From positions 2,108,001-2,172,000 of the forward strand of contig NZ_CP094723.1 in assembly GCF_025558585.1 (NCBI RefSeq): 64,000 nucleotides of DNA, given 5' to 3'. The notes under the pieces are model-generated. The model was not told where the DNA came from and made no database searches. It saw nothing but the letters and a program-made list of their open reading frames with translations. Positions 11,186 to 18,674 of this stretch are shown here, piece by piece (within the stretch, counting starts at the first letter, position 1; the number at the start of each line of letters is the position of its first letter). The position numbers and the translations under genes are program-made. Source of the DNA: Staphylococcus sp. IVB6214. Its GTDB lineage: Bacteria; Bacillota; Bacilli; Staphylococcales; Staphylococcaceae.

Positions 11186-11210
11186 GCTGGGAATTATGTC
11201 CCAGCCCCTT
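11186..11210 (-). terminator. Terminator-like hairpin at the DUF523 gene end
   Basis: GCTGGGA (11186-11192) pairs with TCCCAGC (11199-11205). TATGTCCCAGCCCCTT here can instead pair with AAGGGGGCTGAGACATA at the far side of the IS, so it may be half of an older, larger terminator. Confidence 0.5.
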
Positions 11211-11672
11211 TTATTTTAAAAACATCGTGTACCAATTGTGTTCATTATAAACATGGATACCATGTTGTTGAAACAAAGCAGTTGTCACACCAACACCTTG
11301 TATTTTTGTGCCATTGAATTGGCCATCGTATACTTCCGTACTGCCACAAGACGGACTACCGTCTTTCAGAATCACTGTATCAATATGATATTGTTGTAAT
11401 ATTTGGAGTGCTTCCTGTGCACCAAGTTTAAAAGCTTGCGTTACATCTCTCCCCGATTGTGTTCGCACTTCGCGATGTCCTTTCCATACAGACAACCCAT
11501 CCCCATTAATCATTTCCGAGGGTTCGCGTGGGACGGACAACCCGCCAAGTACTTCTGGACAAATTGCAATCGCTTCTCCACGGTCGATCAACTGCTTCAA
11601 TGCATCTTGTTGCTTATGACCGCCATCATAACGAACCGCTTCTCCAATTAAACACGCACTTATCCCAATCAT
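11211..11672 (-). CDS. DUF523-family protein
   Basis: About 153 aa. The N-terminus MIGISACLIGEAVRYDGGHK and the later VILKDGSPSCGS motif define DUF523 (2-thiouracil desulfurase-like). The conserved cysteines in SACL, AICPE and SPSCGS fit an iron-sulfur or thiol role; related proteins remove sulfur from thiouracil, but function here is unproven. I choose the ATG at 11672, which gives the family N-terminus and has GGAAGTGAT upstream; an ATG at 11696 is possible. Confidence 0.82.
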   Translation of the reverse strand: MIGISACLIGEAVRYDGGHKQQDALKQLIDRGEAIAICPEVLGGLSVPREPSEMINGDGLSVWKGHREVRTQSGRDVTQAFKLGAQEALQILQQYHIDTVILKDGSPSCGSTEVYDGQFNGTKIQGVGVTTALFQQHGIHVYNEHNWYTMFLK

Positions 11673-11765
11673 GCCATCACTTCCATTCTCATCCATTTCC
11701 TTTCATGGTAGCATATACCCCACCATAGAAAAAGGTCACCCAAATAATGGATGACCAAGTCAGTG

Positions 11766-11951
11766 CTAGTATTGTTTTTTGAAGTTAAATGGCGCAATCG
11801 GATTGAAAGTCCAAGCAATCAATAAACCGACAAGCAATGATATCGCTGTAATATGTGCCCATTCGACATTGCTCGCTACAAAACCTGCAATCGAAAACCC
11901 TGCAAAACTCAACAATGATGTCACTAAAAAAGTGATCAACATCTTCATCAT
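11766..11951 (-). CDS. Small two-TM membrane protein
   Basis: 61 aa starting MMKMLITFLV. Two hydrophobic segments (about residues 3-28 and 33-50) and a short basic tail (FNFKKQY). The ATG at 11951 follows AGGAGGGAAGGAAG; longer upstream reading is unlikely to be translated. No family recognised, function unknown. It lies on its own between the DUF523 gene and an intergenic region with the divergent 12213 gene. Confidence 0.6.
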   Translation of the reverse strand: MMKMLITFLVTSLLSFAGFSIAGFVASNVEWAHITAISLLVGLLIAWTFNPIAPFNFKKQY

Positions 11952-12212
11952 GTCTTCCTTCCCTCCTGATACAAAATGAAAAACGCCCATTCTGTCTCTT
12001 AGGCGTTTACACGTCAATGTAATAGAACGTATCGAAAAATGTTGGGGTTATTCTTTGTTGATACGTCTCTTTCTTTAGTCCACCGCTTACTCTAACATAC
12101 TAAAATGCTTTTTTGAACACTTCTGTTTCAATTCGAGTCATATTCTTTGAGCCATCCCTTTACAAATCTTAAAATTAACTTATCAACATCATAAAGAAAG
12201 AGACGACAAACG

Positions 12213-12566
12213 ATGACACGTATTTCACTGACAGTTGGAGACAAAACATTTCATGCAGCACTTGATCACAATCCGACAACACAAAAGCTTTTAGAGAACT
12301 TACCAATCACGATTTCAATGACAGACTTGCATCACAACGAAAAATACTATACGTTCGATACATTATTTCCTACACAACAAGAAGCCATACAAACCATTCA
12401 ATCTGGAGACTTGATGCTATATGGCTCAGATACACTTGTCCTATTTTACGAAGACTTTTCAACACCTTACACCTATACAAGATTAGGGCGTTTGTTAGAT
12501 AACACAGGCCTTCGTGAAACTTTAGGGCATGGCGATGTCACAATCACAATTAACAAAGACATATAA
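12213..12566 (+). CDS. Cyclophilin-like fold protein
   Basis: 117 aa. The pattern SLTVGDKTFHAALDHNPTTQKLLENLPITISMTDLHHNEKYY, then GDLMLYGSDTLVLFYEDF and TRLGRLLD, matches the bacterial cyclophilin-like (DUF4430/Cyclophil_like2) fold. These lack the full prolyl-isomerase active site and have no settled role. Soluble, no signal peptide. A long hairpin follows 9 nt after its stop. Confidence 0.72.
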   Translation: MTRISLTVGDKTFHAALDHNPTTQKLLENLPITISMTDLHHNEKYYTFDTLFPTQQEAIQTIQSGDLMLYGSDTLVLFYEDFSTPYTYTRLGRLLDNTGLRETLGHGDVTITINKDI

Positions 12567-12574
12567 GAAAAAGA

Positions 12575-12637
12575 GGCAGAACCAAACGATGTGCAAAATA
12601 GCTTTTAAAATTTTGCTGAAATCGTGTCGGTTCTGCC
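12575..12637. terminator. 63-nt three-part hairpin, likely bidirectional terminator
   Basis: GGCAGAACC (12575-12583) pairs with GGTTCTGCC (12629-12637). Inside it ACGAT/ATCGT and GCAAAAT/ATTTTGC also pair. On the minus strand a T-rich tail follows, so it would end the alpha/beta hydrolase transcript. Its length and layering are more like a dispersed palindromic repeat than a minimal terminator. Confidence 0.6.
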
Positions 12638-12723
12638 AAAAATCCAGCTTTTGGGCCACCGTATATTACTTTCCTAGAGTACAAATTTATTATGACTCAA
12701 CGCTTTTATGTGTATGACAAATT

Positions 12724-13545
12724 TTATCGTTTTAATTCATTTTCTAACCAAGCAACAATCTCCGCAAAAATATTTTGATTGTATGAACTTTCGTTTAATA
12801 TTTCATGTTGTAAGCCATCGTATATATGAATCGATTTATGTTCAGATCCGATTTCATCGAATAGTTGTAATGAGTCTTTATAACTTACAAGCCCGTCTTC
12901 TTTACCATGCAAAATTAAAACATTATCGATGAACTTTTCAGCATTTGCTTTCAAATATTCAACACCATCTAAGAGTGTAAAAATCAATCCCATCGAAATT
13001 CGTTTCGCATTCAAATCATCCAGCTCATATTTCTTCATAACATCTGGATCAGAACAGACACCTTGACCTAACTCGTTATTCACATATGTTTCAGGTGGAA
13101 TATTGCGATCCGGATACCCAAACAACTCTAACTGATAACGTGTCAACGCTCCAGAAGTAATAATACCATCAACCGTATTCGGGTGTTTCGTTCCAAACAG
13201 TGTTACCGTATATCCACCCATACTGTGCCCTAACAAGTATACTTTTCCTTCGAATGTTTGCTTCACATACTCTACAACCGCTGATAAGTCTTCTATAATC
13301 TCATCAATGCGACTATAAAATGTTTGTTGGTCACCCGAATGACCGTGACCACGTTGATCGTAACGAATAACATTGAACTGATTCGCATTCAAATAGTTCG
13401 TAATCTCATCATAGCGTTCTAATGATTCTGCCAATCCATGTACAATAATGACGTTCGCTTTAGCCGATTCTCCAACAATATCGTTCACTTTCATATGAAT
13501 CATCGTGCCATCTTCAGAAGTTACATGTTTGATGTAGTTCATCAT
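12724..13545 (-). CDS. Alpha/beta hydrolase, monoacylglycerol lipase/lysophospholipase-like
   Basis: About 273 aa. The core motifs are VIVHGLAESLERYDEI (oxyanion HG), YDQRGHGHSG, and the nucleophile elbow LLGHSMGGYTV. A late Asp/His pair is visible in HGKEDGLVS and GLQHEIL. This is the Hydrolase_4 (serine aminopeptidase S33) pattern of PldB/monoglyceride lipases. Cytosolic, no signal peptide. Start placed at the ATG 13545, 5-6 nt after GAGGGG, rather than the GTG just before. Natural substrate unknown. Confidence 0.85.
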   Translation of the reverse strand: MMNYIKHVTSEDGTMIHMKVNDIVGESAKANVIIVHGLAESLERYDEITNYLNANQFNVIRYDQRGHGHSGDQQTFYSRIDEIIEDLSAVVEYVKQTFEGKVYLLGHSMGGYTVTLFGTKHPNTVDGIITSGALTRYQLELFGYPDRNIPPETYVNNELGQGVCSDPDVMKKYELDDLNAKRISMGLIFTLLDGVEYLKANAEKFIDNVLILHGKEDGLVSYKDSLQLFDEIGSEHKSIHIYDGLQHEILNESSYNQNIFAEIVAWLENELKR

Positions 13546-13735
13546 ATCCACCCCTCAATTAATATTGTATCGCTTTCATTTAATATAATGAATATTTCAT
13601 CATTTGTCACTTCACATCTCTTGTATCTTCAAATTTATATCATTCACACAAATAAAGAATATTCATCTTTGTTCTTTAGCCATTGAAATACACATTGATC
13701 GGTTATGATTTTAATATGATATGCGCATTCAATAA

Positions 13736-13772
13736 AAAGCTAGAAATCCCTTTTCAGAACTTCTAGCTTTGA
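13736..13772 (-). terminator. Terminator of the LPXTG protease gene
   Basis: AAAGCTAGAA (13736-13745) pairs with TTCTAGCTTT (13761-13770), 5-40 bases past the protease stop on the minus strand. Confidence 0.7.
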
Positions 13773-13776
13773 TATC

Positions 13777-15378
13777 TTATAAGCCTTTCACTTTTCTTCT
13801 AAATCTTAATAACATCACACCTAGAACCGTTAAGAAAAATCCAGCTATGAAAGAGCGGTTCGTATGCATCTCACCCGTTTGTGGTAACTGTTTTTTCATC
13901 GTTTGACCTTGATGTTTCATATTATCAGCCACTGCTGTGTCTTGTGAATTTTCCATATTTGATACATGTACTGCTTGCACAGAAACAGGATTAAACTGTG
14001 GTGTCATACCAGTTGTCACTGGCTTCACATCAGAGTTCGCAACATTAATAGGCGTCTCAGATACTCTATGCCCAGTATGAGAAGAAACAGGCGACATTAC
14101 AGACTGCTCAACATGATTTTCTTCTGGCTTATCTTTCAGTACTTTGTCATCATTCGTACGCATATCTTTTTTAGATGAATTTTCCATCTCTGATGACTCA
14201 TCTTGTACTTCAGATGATTGTGTTTCATCTTGCTCTGGAGCGGGATTCACCGTCTCAGACGCACCATCTTGTGGCGTCGCTTCTTCTGGCTTACTTTGCG
14301 GCTCTTTCTCTATAAAGCTTGTAATCCAATCATACAGTTCAGACGTAATCGGCGTTCCTAACGTGCCATACTCATTTCCACGTGTACCATACGTATGTAC
14401 CGCAATGATCTCACGTGTCTTATCTAATAACACCGGTCCTCCCGATTGCCCTTCTGAATTATGCATCGAATATTCAATCGTCCCTTGTTCTTGAACTTGA
14501 ATAATTTTCCCATCTGCATGCCATTGATTTTGTGTTACAGGATTTTTGTCTGCTGGGTAGCCTTGACTGTATACTTTTTGTCCAATCATGCTTCGATCGA
14601 ATTGTTTAATACGATAGGGTGGAATTAAATCACCAATGGATTGCCCTTTTTCATTCGGCTCCAACTCAATAATACCCATATCATACTTGCGCCAAGGCGT
14701 TTCTTCATATTGTTCAGGTACATGCATGGCCTTAATTTTAAATCGACCATAAGGTTCTTTATCACCGTCTTTACCTGGTATCACATAACCACCTGTCATA
14801 TAATCTCGTGGTGTATTATTGTTATACAGCACATGTCCAGCGGTTAACACTAAATTTTTGCCGATAACAGCACCAGTCCCATCGCCACCTTTAAGGCTTT
14901 CTATTTGCCCCGTATAATTTGCATTATCCGTATGTACGAGGGCTGTATCATGCTTGACCTCATCTCCCGTCAACTTTCGACGCTTATCAATCAGATCACC
15001 ATCTGCATCAAAGTTCGGGTCTTTTGACGTATCATATGTAAAGTTCTCTTCCGGTTCATCTGTGCTTTCTTCAGTCTCATCAGCATCTTCTGAATCATCT
15101 TCTTCAACCGCTTGTGCTTCATATGTATCTGCAGTCGCTTGTTGTTTGTTTGCTATTGATGATGGTTGTGTTTCATCAGTGTAAGATGTTTGATCATCTG
15201 GTTTTGTTGCCGCTTCACTTTCTGCTTGCTTCCCTTGTGATATTTGACTATATTCATGAAGCGTCGTGTTTTGTTGTGGTGTTTCTACCACTTCATTGGC
15301 ATGTGCTACTTGTGTCGGGTATACAAAATATAAACCTGTTAAAACAAGTGGAATCTTTATGTAATTTAATTTACGCAT
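13777..15378 (-). CDS. Cell-wall-anchored V8/glutamyl-endopeptidase-like serine protease
   Basis: 533 aa. Order: signal peptide (RKLNYIKIPLVLTGLYF...VAHA), an acidic Glu/Thr/Ser-rich pro-region, a trypsin-fold V8-type domain, a long Pro/Glu/Ser-rich spacer, then the LPQTG sortase motif, a hydrophobic helix and the RFRRKVKGL tail. The triad is visible: His in VLTAGHVL, Asp in KYDMGIIEL, Ser in SEGQSGGPV. Secreted V8-type proteases are normally released; wall attachment is unusual. Start at 15378, 6-7 nt after AAAGGAGA; a consensus promoter lies upstream. Specificity for Glu is a family-based guess. Confidence 0.88.
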   Translation of the reverse strand: MRKLNYIKIPLVLTGLYFVYPTQVAHANEVVETPQQNTTLHEYSQISQGKQAESEAATKPDDQTSYTDETQPSSIANKQQATADTYEAQAVEEDDSEDADETEESTDEPEENFTYDTSKDPNFDADGDLIDKRRKLTGDEVKHDTALVHTDNANYTGQIESLKGGDGTGAVIGKNLVLTAGHVLYNNNTPRDYMTGGYVIPGKDGDKEPYGRFKIKAMHVPEQYEETPWRKYDMGIIELEPNEKGQSIGDLIPPYRIKQFDRSMIGQKVYSQGYPADKNPVTQNQWHADGKIIQVQEQGTIEYSMHNSEGQSGGPVLLDKTREIIAVHTYGTRGNEYGTLGTPITSELYDWITSFIEKEPQSKPEEATPQDGASETVNPAPEQDETQSSEVQDESSEMENSSKKDMRTNDDKVLKDKPEENHVEQSVMSPVSSHTGHRVSETPINVANSDVKPVTTGMTPQFNPVSVQAVHVSNMENSQDTAVADNMKHQGQTMKKQLPQTGEMHTNRSFIAGFFLTVLGVMLLRFRRKVKGL

Positions 15379-15407
15379 TACTATTCTCCTTTCTCTATTT
15401 CTCATGT

Positions 15408-15436
15408 AGTATATCCTTATTTTTATAAATAATCAA
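15408..15436 (-). promoter_or_regulatory. SigA-type promoter of the LPXTG protease
   Basis: On the minus strand TTGATT, a 17-nt spacer and TATACT precede the start by about 30 nt. Confidence 0.65.
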
Positions 15437-15670
15437 CTTATTTGTTAGGTTAGGCTAAATTTTGTGTGATCACTGAAATACTTACCAAATAAGATTTGAA
15501 AATAATATAATGTGTTTCAGAAATAATACTTTCCTAAAATATTTTACTATAATTAAAACCCTCAAATATCGAAGCAGATCTCAGTAAAAATCATTTCTGC
15601 TTGTAGCGTATTTAAGTTTGCTTTGATATTATATTGTGTACATAGTAATTTGGGCACTTAAAACCTTGAT

Positions 15671-15744
15671 AACAACTTATGTTACAACAATCAAATGTTG
15701 TTCTATGCTCTTCTATATTAGAATCGTATTAAAAATAAGTTGTT
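15671..15744. promoter_or_regulatory. Inverted repeats overlapping the NYN-gene promoter
   Basis: AACAACTTAT (15671-15680) is matched by ATAAGTTGTT (15735-15744). The right arm runs into the -35 box of the promoter below. A shorter ACAACA/TGTTGT pair lies inside. It looks like an operator or a looping site for an autoregulator. Confidence 0.45.
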
Positions 15745-15771
15745 GACTCTCATATTAATAGGTGATATTAT
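15743..15771 (+). promoter_or_regulatory. SigA-type promoter for the leader RNA and NYN gene
   Basis: TTGACT (15743-15748), exactly 17 nt, then TATTAT (15766-15771). Predicted start of transcription is near 15778, more than 100 nt before the coding start. Confidence 0.7.
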
Positions 15772-15777
15772 TTCTTT

Positions 15778-15850
15778 ATAAATTCAGTTAACTCACCTAT
15801 GAGAGTAGTCGCCCCACCATAAGGGGATAGACAAAATCATGGGTTTTTTT
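15778..15850 (+). ncRNA. Candidate short structured RNA before the NYN gene
   Basis: A predicted 73-nt transcript ending in seven Ts (15844-15850). It contains CTCA/TGAG and a larger stem GTC-g-CCCC / GGGG-ata-GAC (15808-15832) with loop ACCATAA. The loop CCAT can pair with ATGG at 15839-15842, just before the T-run, giving an H-type pseudoknot. A competing hairpin AGACA/TGTCT (15829-15857) is also possible. The layout promoter, short RNA, U-run, RNase gene resembles type III toxin-antitoxin loci. No family match is known to me. Confidence 0.45.
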
Positions 15851-15884
15851 GTGTCTCCATAAATTGAGGAGGCATTACTTTCAA

Positions 15885-16562
15885 ATGAAAACAGCGATAT
15901 TGGTAGATGGTGGTTATTATCGTAAAAGAAGTACAAATGTATTTGGAAAATTAACAGCTAGAGAACGTGCAAATGAATTATATAGCTATTGTAATAGGCA
16001 TTTAAAAGAGGATAATTATGGTTCAACAACATATAATGAGTTGTATAAAATTTTTTACTACGACTGCCCTCCTATAAACAAGCAAGTTTTTCATCCTTTA
16101 TTTGGGAAAAATCAAGATTTTAGTAAAAGTGAAACCAAACAATGGACAGAAGATTTTTTTAAAGAGCTCTCAAAAAAACGTAAAGTTGCTTTAAGGTTAG
16201 GCGAATTAAATGAGACCACTGTATATTACAATCTTAAACATTCAACTACCAAAAAACTAATGAATAAGACTAAGAACTTAGATCAATTATGTGAAAATGA
16301 TTTTACCCTTTGCCTCGCACAGAAAGGTGTCGATATGAAAATCGGCTTAGATATTGCTTCCTTAGCTTATAAAAAACAAGTTGATAAAATTGTATTGATC
16401 TCTGGTGATAGCGACTTTGTTCCTGCTGCTAAGTTAGCACGTATAGAAGGAATCGATTTCGTACTAGATTCTTTAGGGGCAAATATTAAAGATAACCTTT
16501 CACTCCATATTGATGGTCGCAAAACTTGTGATAAAAAATACTTAAAACAAACTACACTATAA
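15885..16562 (+). CDS. NYN-domain (PIN-like, LabA/DUF88 type) putative ribonuclease
   Basis: 225 aa. The NYN fold is shown by AILVDGGYYRKR (Asp8), GVDMKIGLDIASLAY (Asp150, Asp156) and LISGDSDFVPAAKLARIEG (Asp175, Asp177), together the acidic metal centre of PIN-like nucleases. Members cut RNA or act in phage defence and RNA decay. The ATG at 15885 has GAGGAGG 12 nt before it and starts at MKTAILVDGG as family members do. Stand-alone, AT-rich, behind a structured leader and convergent with the AbiF-like gene across a terminator. Confidence 0.85.
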   Translation: MKTAILVDGGYYRKRSTNVFGKLTARERANELYSYCNRHLKEDNYGSTTYNELYKIFYYDCPPINKQVFHPLFGKNQDFSKSETKQWTEDFFKELSKKRKVALRLGELNETTVYYNLKHSTTKKLMNKTKNLDQLCENDFTLCLAQKGVDMKIGLDIASLAYKKQVDKIVLISGDSDFVPAAKLARIEGIDFVLDSLGANIKDNLSLHIDGRKTCDKKYLKQTTL

Positions 16563-16694
16563 CCCTATAATGGAGTTTTATTCATTATTTATAGTATATA
16601 TTGCACACAATAGTGGTGCATATCTGCAGAGTGCATTTATTTACCTACTCACTTATCTATACAGACGTACAAATACCTACTTCCACCAAACGAA

Positions 16695-16732
16695 AAGACC
16701 TTGCACACCCTTATTGGTTGCAAGGTCTTATT
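16695..16732. terminator. Bidirectional terminator between the NYN and AbiF-like genes
   Basis: AAGACCTTGCA (16695-16705) pairs with TGCAAGGTCTT (16719-16729), with an A-run before and T-run after. Confidence 0.85.
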
Positions 16733-16815
16733 TTATCTGTTAAAAACTACTTCCGTTTGATGATATGTAATCTTTCTCATAATACTTTATAACACTTGAT
16801 TTTCTATTAAAAAAA

Positions 16816-17835
16816 TTAACTCAGCTTCTTTTCCCAATTATTAGGCATTTTCATATATCCAAGGACTTCATATATATCAATCGCTGATAAACTTTCTTCT
16901 AATTTTTCAACTTCTCTATTAATCTCATCTAGCATAGCTTGATTTTCAGTCTTTTCAATGAATTTACTTATTAAAAATATTACAGAATAAATACTAAATT
17001 TCATATTTGCTTTTGCATTAAAATCGCTTTCTTCCGGTGAGGGTAATGCCTTTTTAAAGGACAAATATCTATCTTTTAGGGGAATATTATGTTTAAAACA
17101 ATACAACCTTTCATTGTGTGCACATACATTTCTAGCTAAAGTTAGAATTTCTAATGTCGATTCAAATTGTTCAATAGTTTCTTGTTCGACTTGAAAACCC
17201 CATTTTATGCCCATAAGTTTCATGACTTTAACTTTAATGTCTTTGTTTAAAATAGTAAAAAATTTACTTATATTACCAAACATTAAAATATTAAACAATA
17301 CCCACATCGGAATATATCCGTGCTCATCTTTATATTTTTTTATAGAAGAATTATCCTTTTTATATTGAGAATTAATTTGATTGTAAGCTATTTCTTGAAA
17401 TCTAGAAAAAGTGTCTTCTTTTTTAGAATTTGATGTATCATAATATTTTTTATTTATATAAGATGAATCTTTATGTAAAGTGTCTTTTTCACTTTGTGCC
17501 AAATTTTCATCGTTAAGAAAATGAGAAAAAAATGATTGCGTAATGCAATGTTTCACTTTCTCTTCAATTTTCAATAAATATCGCAGTAAAGTTATCCTTA
17601 ACGCTTCATCAAATTTGTAAATTGCCAGCAATTGATCTGGAGTTGTTCCGCTAATGTATCGCTCACTTTGAGTACCCTTCTCTAAGAAAAGATCTTTATA
17701 AGCATTGACAACATTATAATAATTATAATTACTAATTACTTCTCTATGTATTGATGACTCCTTGTTAATAGTCATATTTCTCTCTTTTAAGATTTCAATT
17801 CGCTCTTCATCCGTTTTATAAATCTTCTCTGACAC
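16816..17835 (-). CDS. AbiF/AbiD-like (Abi_2 family) HEPN abortive-infection protein
   Basis: 339 aa from a GTG start at 17835 (VSEKIYKTDEERIEILKERN), which follows GGGGTGG. An earlier ATG at 17898 would run through the leader hairpin and is unlikely. The fold is Abi_2: YKTDEERIEIL near the N-terminus, then YYNVVNAYKDLF, YIPMWVLFNILMFG, and the HEPN RNase motif R-x4-H in LARNVCAHNERLY (Arg235, His240). AbiF has been described as an RNA-targeting toxin held by a small RNA and as the likely ancestor of Cas13. The short RNA expected for this system is visible just upstream. AT-rich, consistent with transfer. Confidence 0.88.
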   Translation of the reverse strand: MSEKIYKTDEERIEILKERNMTINKESSIHREVISNYNYYNVVNAYKDLFLEKGTQSERYISGTTPDQLLAIYKFDEALRITLLRYLLKIEEKVKHCITQSFFSHFLNDENLAQSEKDTLHKDSSYINKKYYDTSNSKKEDTFSRFQEIAYNQINSQYKKDNSSIKKYKDEHGYIPMWVLFNILMFGNISKFFTILNKDIKVKVMKLMGIKWGFQVEQETIEQFESTLEILTLARNVCAHNERLYCFKHNIPLKDRYLSFKKALPSPEESDFNAKANMKFSIYSVIFLISKFIEKTENQAMLDEINREVEKLEESLSAIDIYEVLGYMKMPNNWEKKLS

Positions 17836-17855
17836 TTTTATTACCACCCCTTTGT

Positions 17856-17898
17856 AAAAAAAAACGCCTGCCAGACGTATCTGGCTAGGCTGAATCAC
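17856..17898 (-). ncRNA. Candidate AbiF-associated small RNA / leader terminator
   Basis: Read on the minus strand from about 17898: GCCT (17890-17887), a bulged A, GCCAGA (17885-17880), tetraloop TACG, TCTGGC (17875-17870), AGGC (17869-17866), G, then nine Ts (17864-17856). This is a compact two-part stem with a UNCG-type tetraloop and a terminator tail, 21 nt before the AbiF-like GTG. A TATTAT-like -10 lies about 10 nt upstream of the first base; the -35 is weak. Position and form fit the RNA antitoxin reported for AbiF. Confidence 0.6.
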
Positions 17899-18160
17899 TA
17901 TTTATAATATACCATATCTAAATTCATACCTAAACCCTTTTCTAGAATACTATATATTGTGTCTTTGTAATCATAAAGAGAAAATTTTATAATACTCTCA
18001 AAATCTTTTACCACTCTTGTAAAACAATAATAAGATCATTTACATCAATCAAATAAGCAGCAACATTCTAAGGAGCGCTAGCAGATATACTGCTCACACT
18101 TCTCCCTTTATCCAATAATCTCTTTGTCATAAAATAACAATATACATCATAAAATTTTTT
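17898..18160 (-). pseudogene. Decayed gene fragment, family not recognised
   Basis: Three protein-like blocks lie in order on the minus strand, broken by two stops and a frame change. They are a block with FYDVYCYFMTKRLLDKG, one with NVAAYLIDVNDLIIVLQE, and one with KDFESIIKFSLYDYKDTIY that ends YYK* at 17898. Together they read like about 85 residues of one former protein whose stop abuts the AbiF leader RNA. I cannot name the family. It covers part of an otherwise gene-free stretch from 17899 to 18674. Confidence 0.5.
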
Positions 18161-18201
18161 TAAATTTTGAAGTATCCATAGAAAATTATATATTATAAAT
18201 A

Positions 18202-18240
18202 AAACAGGAGCTGAGCACTATGTCTCAGTTCCTGTTTTTA
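18202..18240. terminator. Strong hairpin with T-run near the island edge
   Basis: AAACAGGA-g-CTGAG (18202-18215) pairs with CTCAG-t-TCCTGTTT (18224-18237), followed by Ts. Bidirectional in form. No intact gene directly feeds it, so it may belong to a lost neighbour. Confidence 0.7.
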
Positions 18241-18425
18241 AGATGTAGAAATAAGTGTAATGGCAGTAGGTGTCTGAAGTGAAAATGTGTTTTTACAAAC
18301 TTTTTTCACTTCTAGTCACCCTTGCCGGGGTGGGACACAAAAGGATTGCTATACCCTTTTATGCCCCTTTTCACCTTGCAACTTACTATAAAACCAATCT
18401 TCTGAATCTATCTTATTATTCAAGC

Positions 18426-18441
18426 TTATTCCCACTCGATG
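18426..18441. repeat. Island attachment core, distal copy
   Basis: TTATTCCCACTCGATG, identical to the last 16 bases of guaA (read on plus strand at 30027-30042). It marks the far end of the island from guaA. The preceding and following bases differ from the guaA copy, so the core is 16 bp. Confidence 0.92.
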
Positions 18442-18540
18442 AAATGAGTGTTTTTCGTTAGTTTTTATCTACTTATAACCATTGATATTACAGTGTTTTT
18501 ATAGCTTAATACTTCTCATCAATTAACATCACTTCATAAT

Positions 18541-18566
18541 TAACGTATTCAAATACGTATTCAAAA
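18541..18566 (+). repeat. Putative integrase arm-type sites, distal end
   Basis: Two tandem copies of ACGTATTCAAA about 12 bp apart. The same doublet occurs at the other island end (29937-29961). Position roughly 100 bp inside each att core fits arm sites for a tyrosine integrase. Confidence 0.6.
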
Positions 18567-18579
18567 CCTGTAACGCGTG
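18566..18579 (-). repeat. Inverted, one-mismatch copy of the TCACGCGTTGCAGG island repeat
   Basis: On the minus strand TCACGCGTTACAGG, 13 of 14 bases identical to the island repeats at 27348 and 28760. It abuts the arm-type doublet. Confidence 0.6.
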
Positions 18580-18674
18580 ATGATTTTTATATTATATTAA
18601 ACGTGACTAGTTTCTACTGCTTTCCATATTAAAATTCCCTTTACAATAGGCAATTATTTCCCTGGAACTGTACA

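Larger units (their letters stand above)
9392..11193 (-). mobile_element. IS1182-family insertion sequence (ends approximate)
   Basis: A single-transposase element of about 1.75-1.8 kb between convergent panE and a DUF523 gene. Each side of the transposase carries a strong terminator hairpin (9411-9455 and 11130-11177), both beginning AAAAAAG. Outside these, AAGGGGGCTGAGACATA on the left and TATGTCCCAGCCCCTT on the right can pair as two halves of one host terminator, which suggests insertion into its loop. I cannot fix the exact ends or a target duplication. Confidence 0.7.

Noticed and set aside
15540-15850. CRISPR array upstream of the NYN gene
   Set aside because: There are short inverted repeats but no regularly spaced direct repeats, and no cas genes in the window.
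17836-17898. N-terminal extension of the AbiF-like protein from the ATG at 17898
   Set aside because: It would translate through a strong hairpin and nine-T run, has no ribosome site, and lacks homology to family N-termini.
15406-18426. A second, tandem island bounded by another guaA-type core
   Set aside because: I found only two copies of the 16-bp core. No integrase lies in this stretch.
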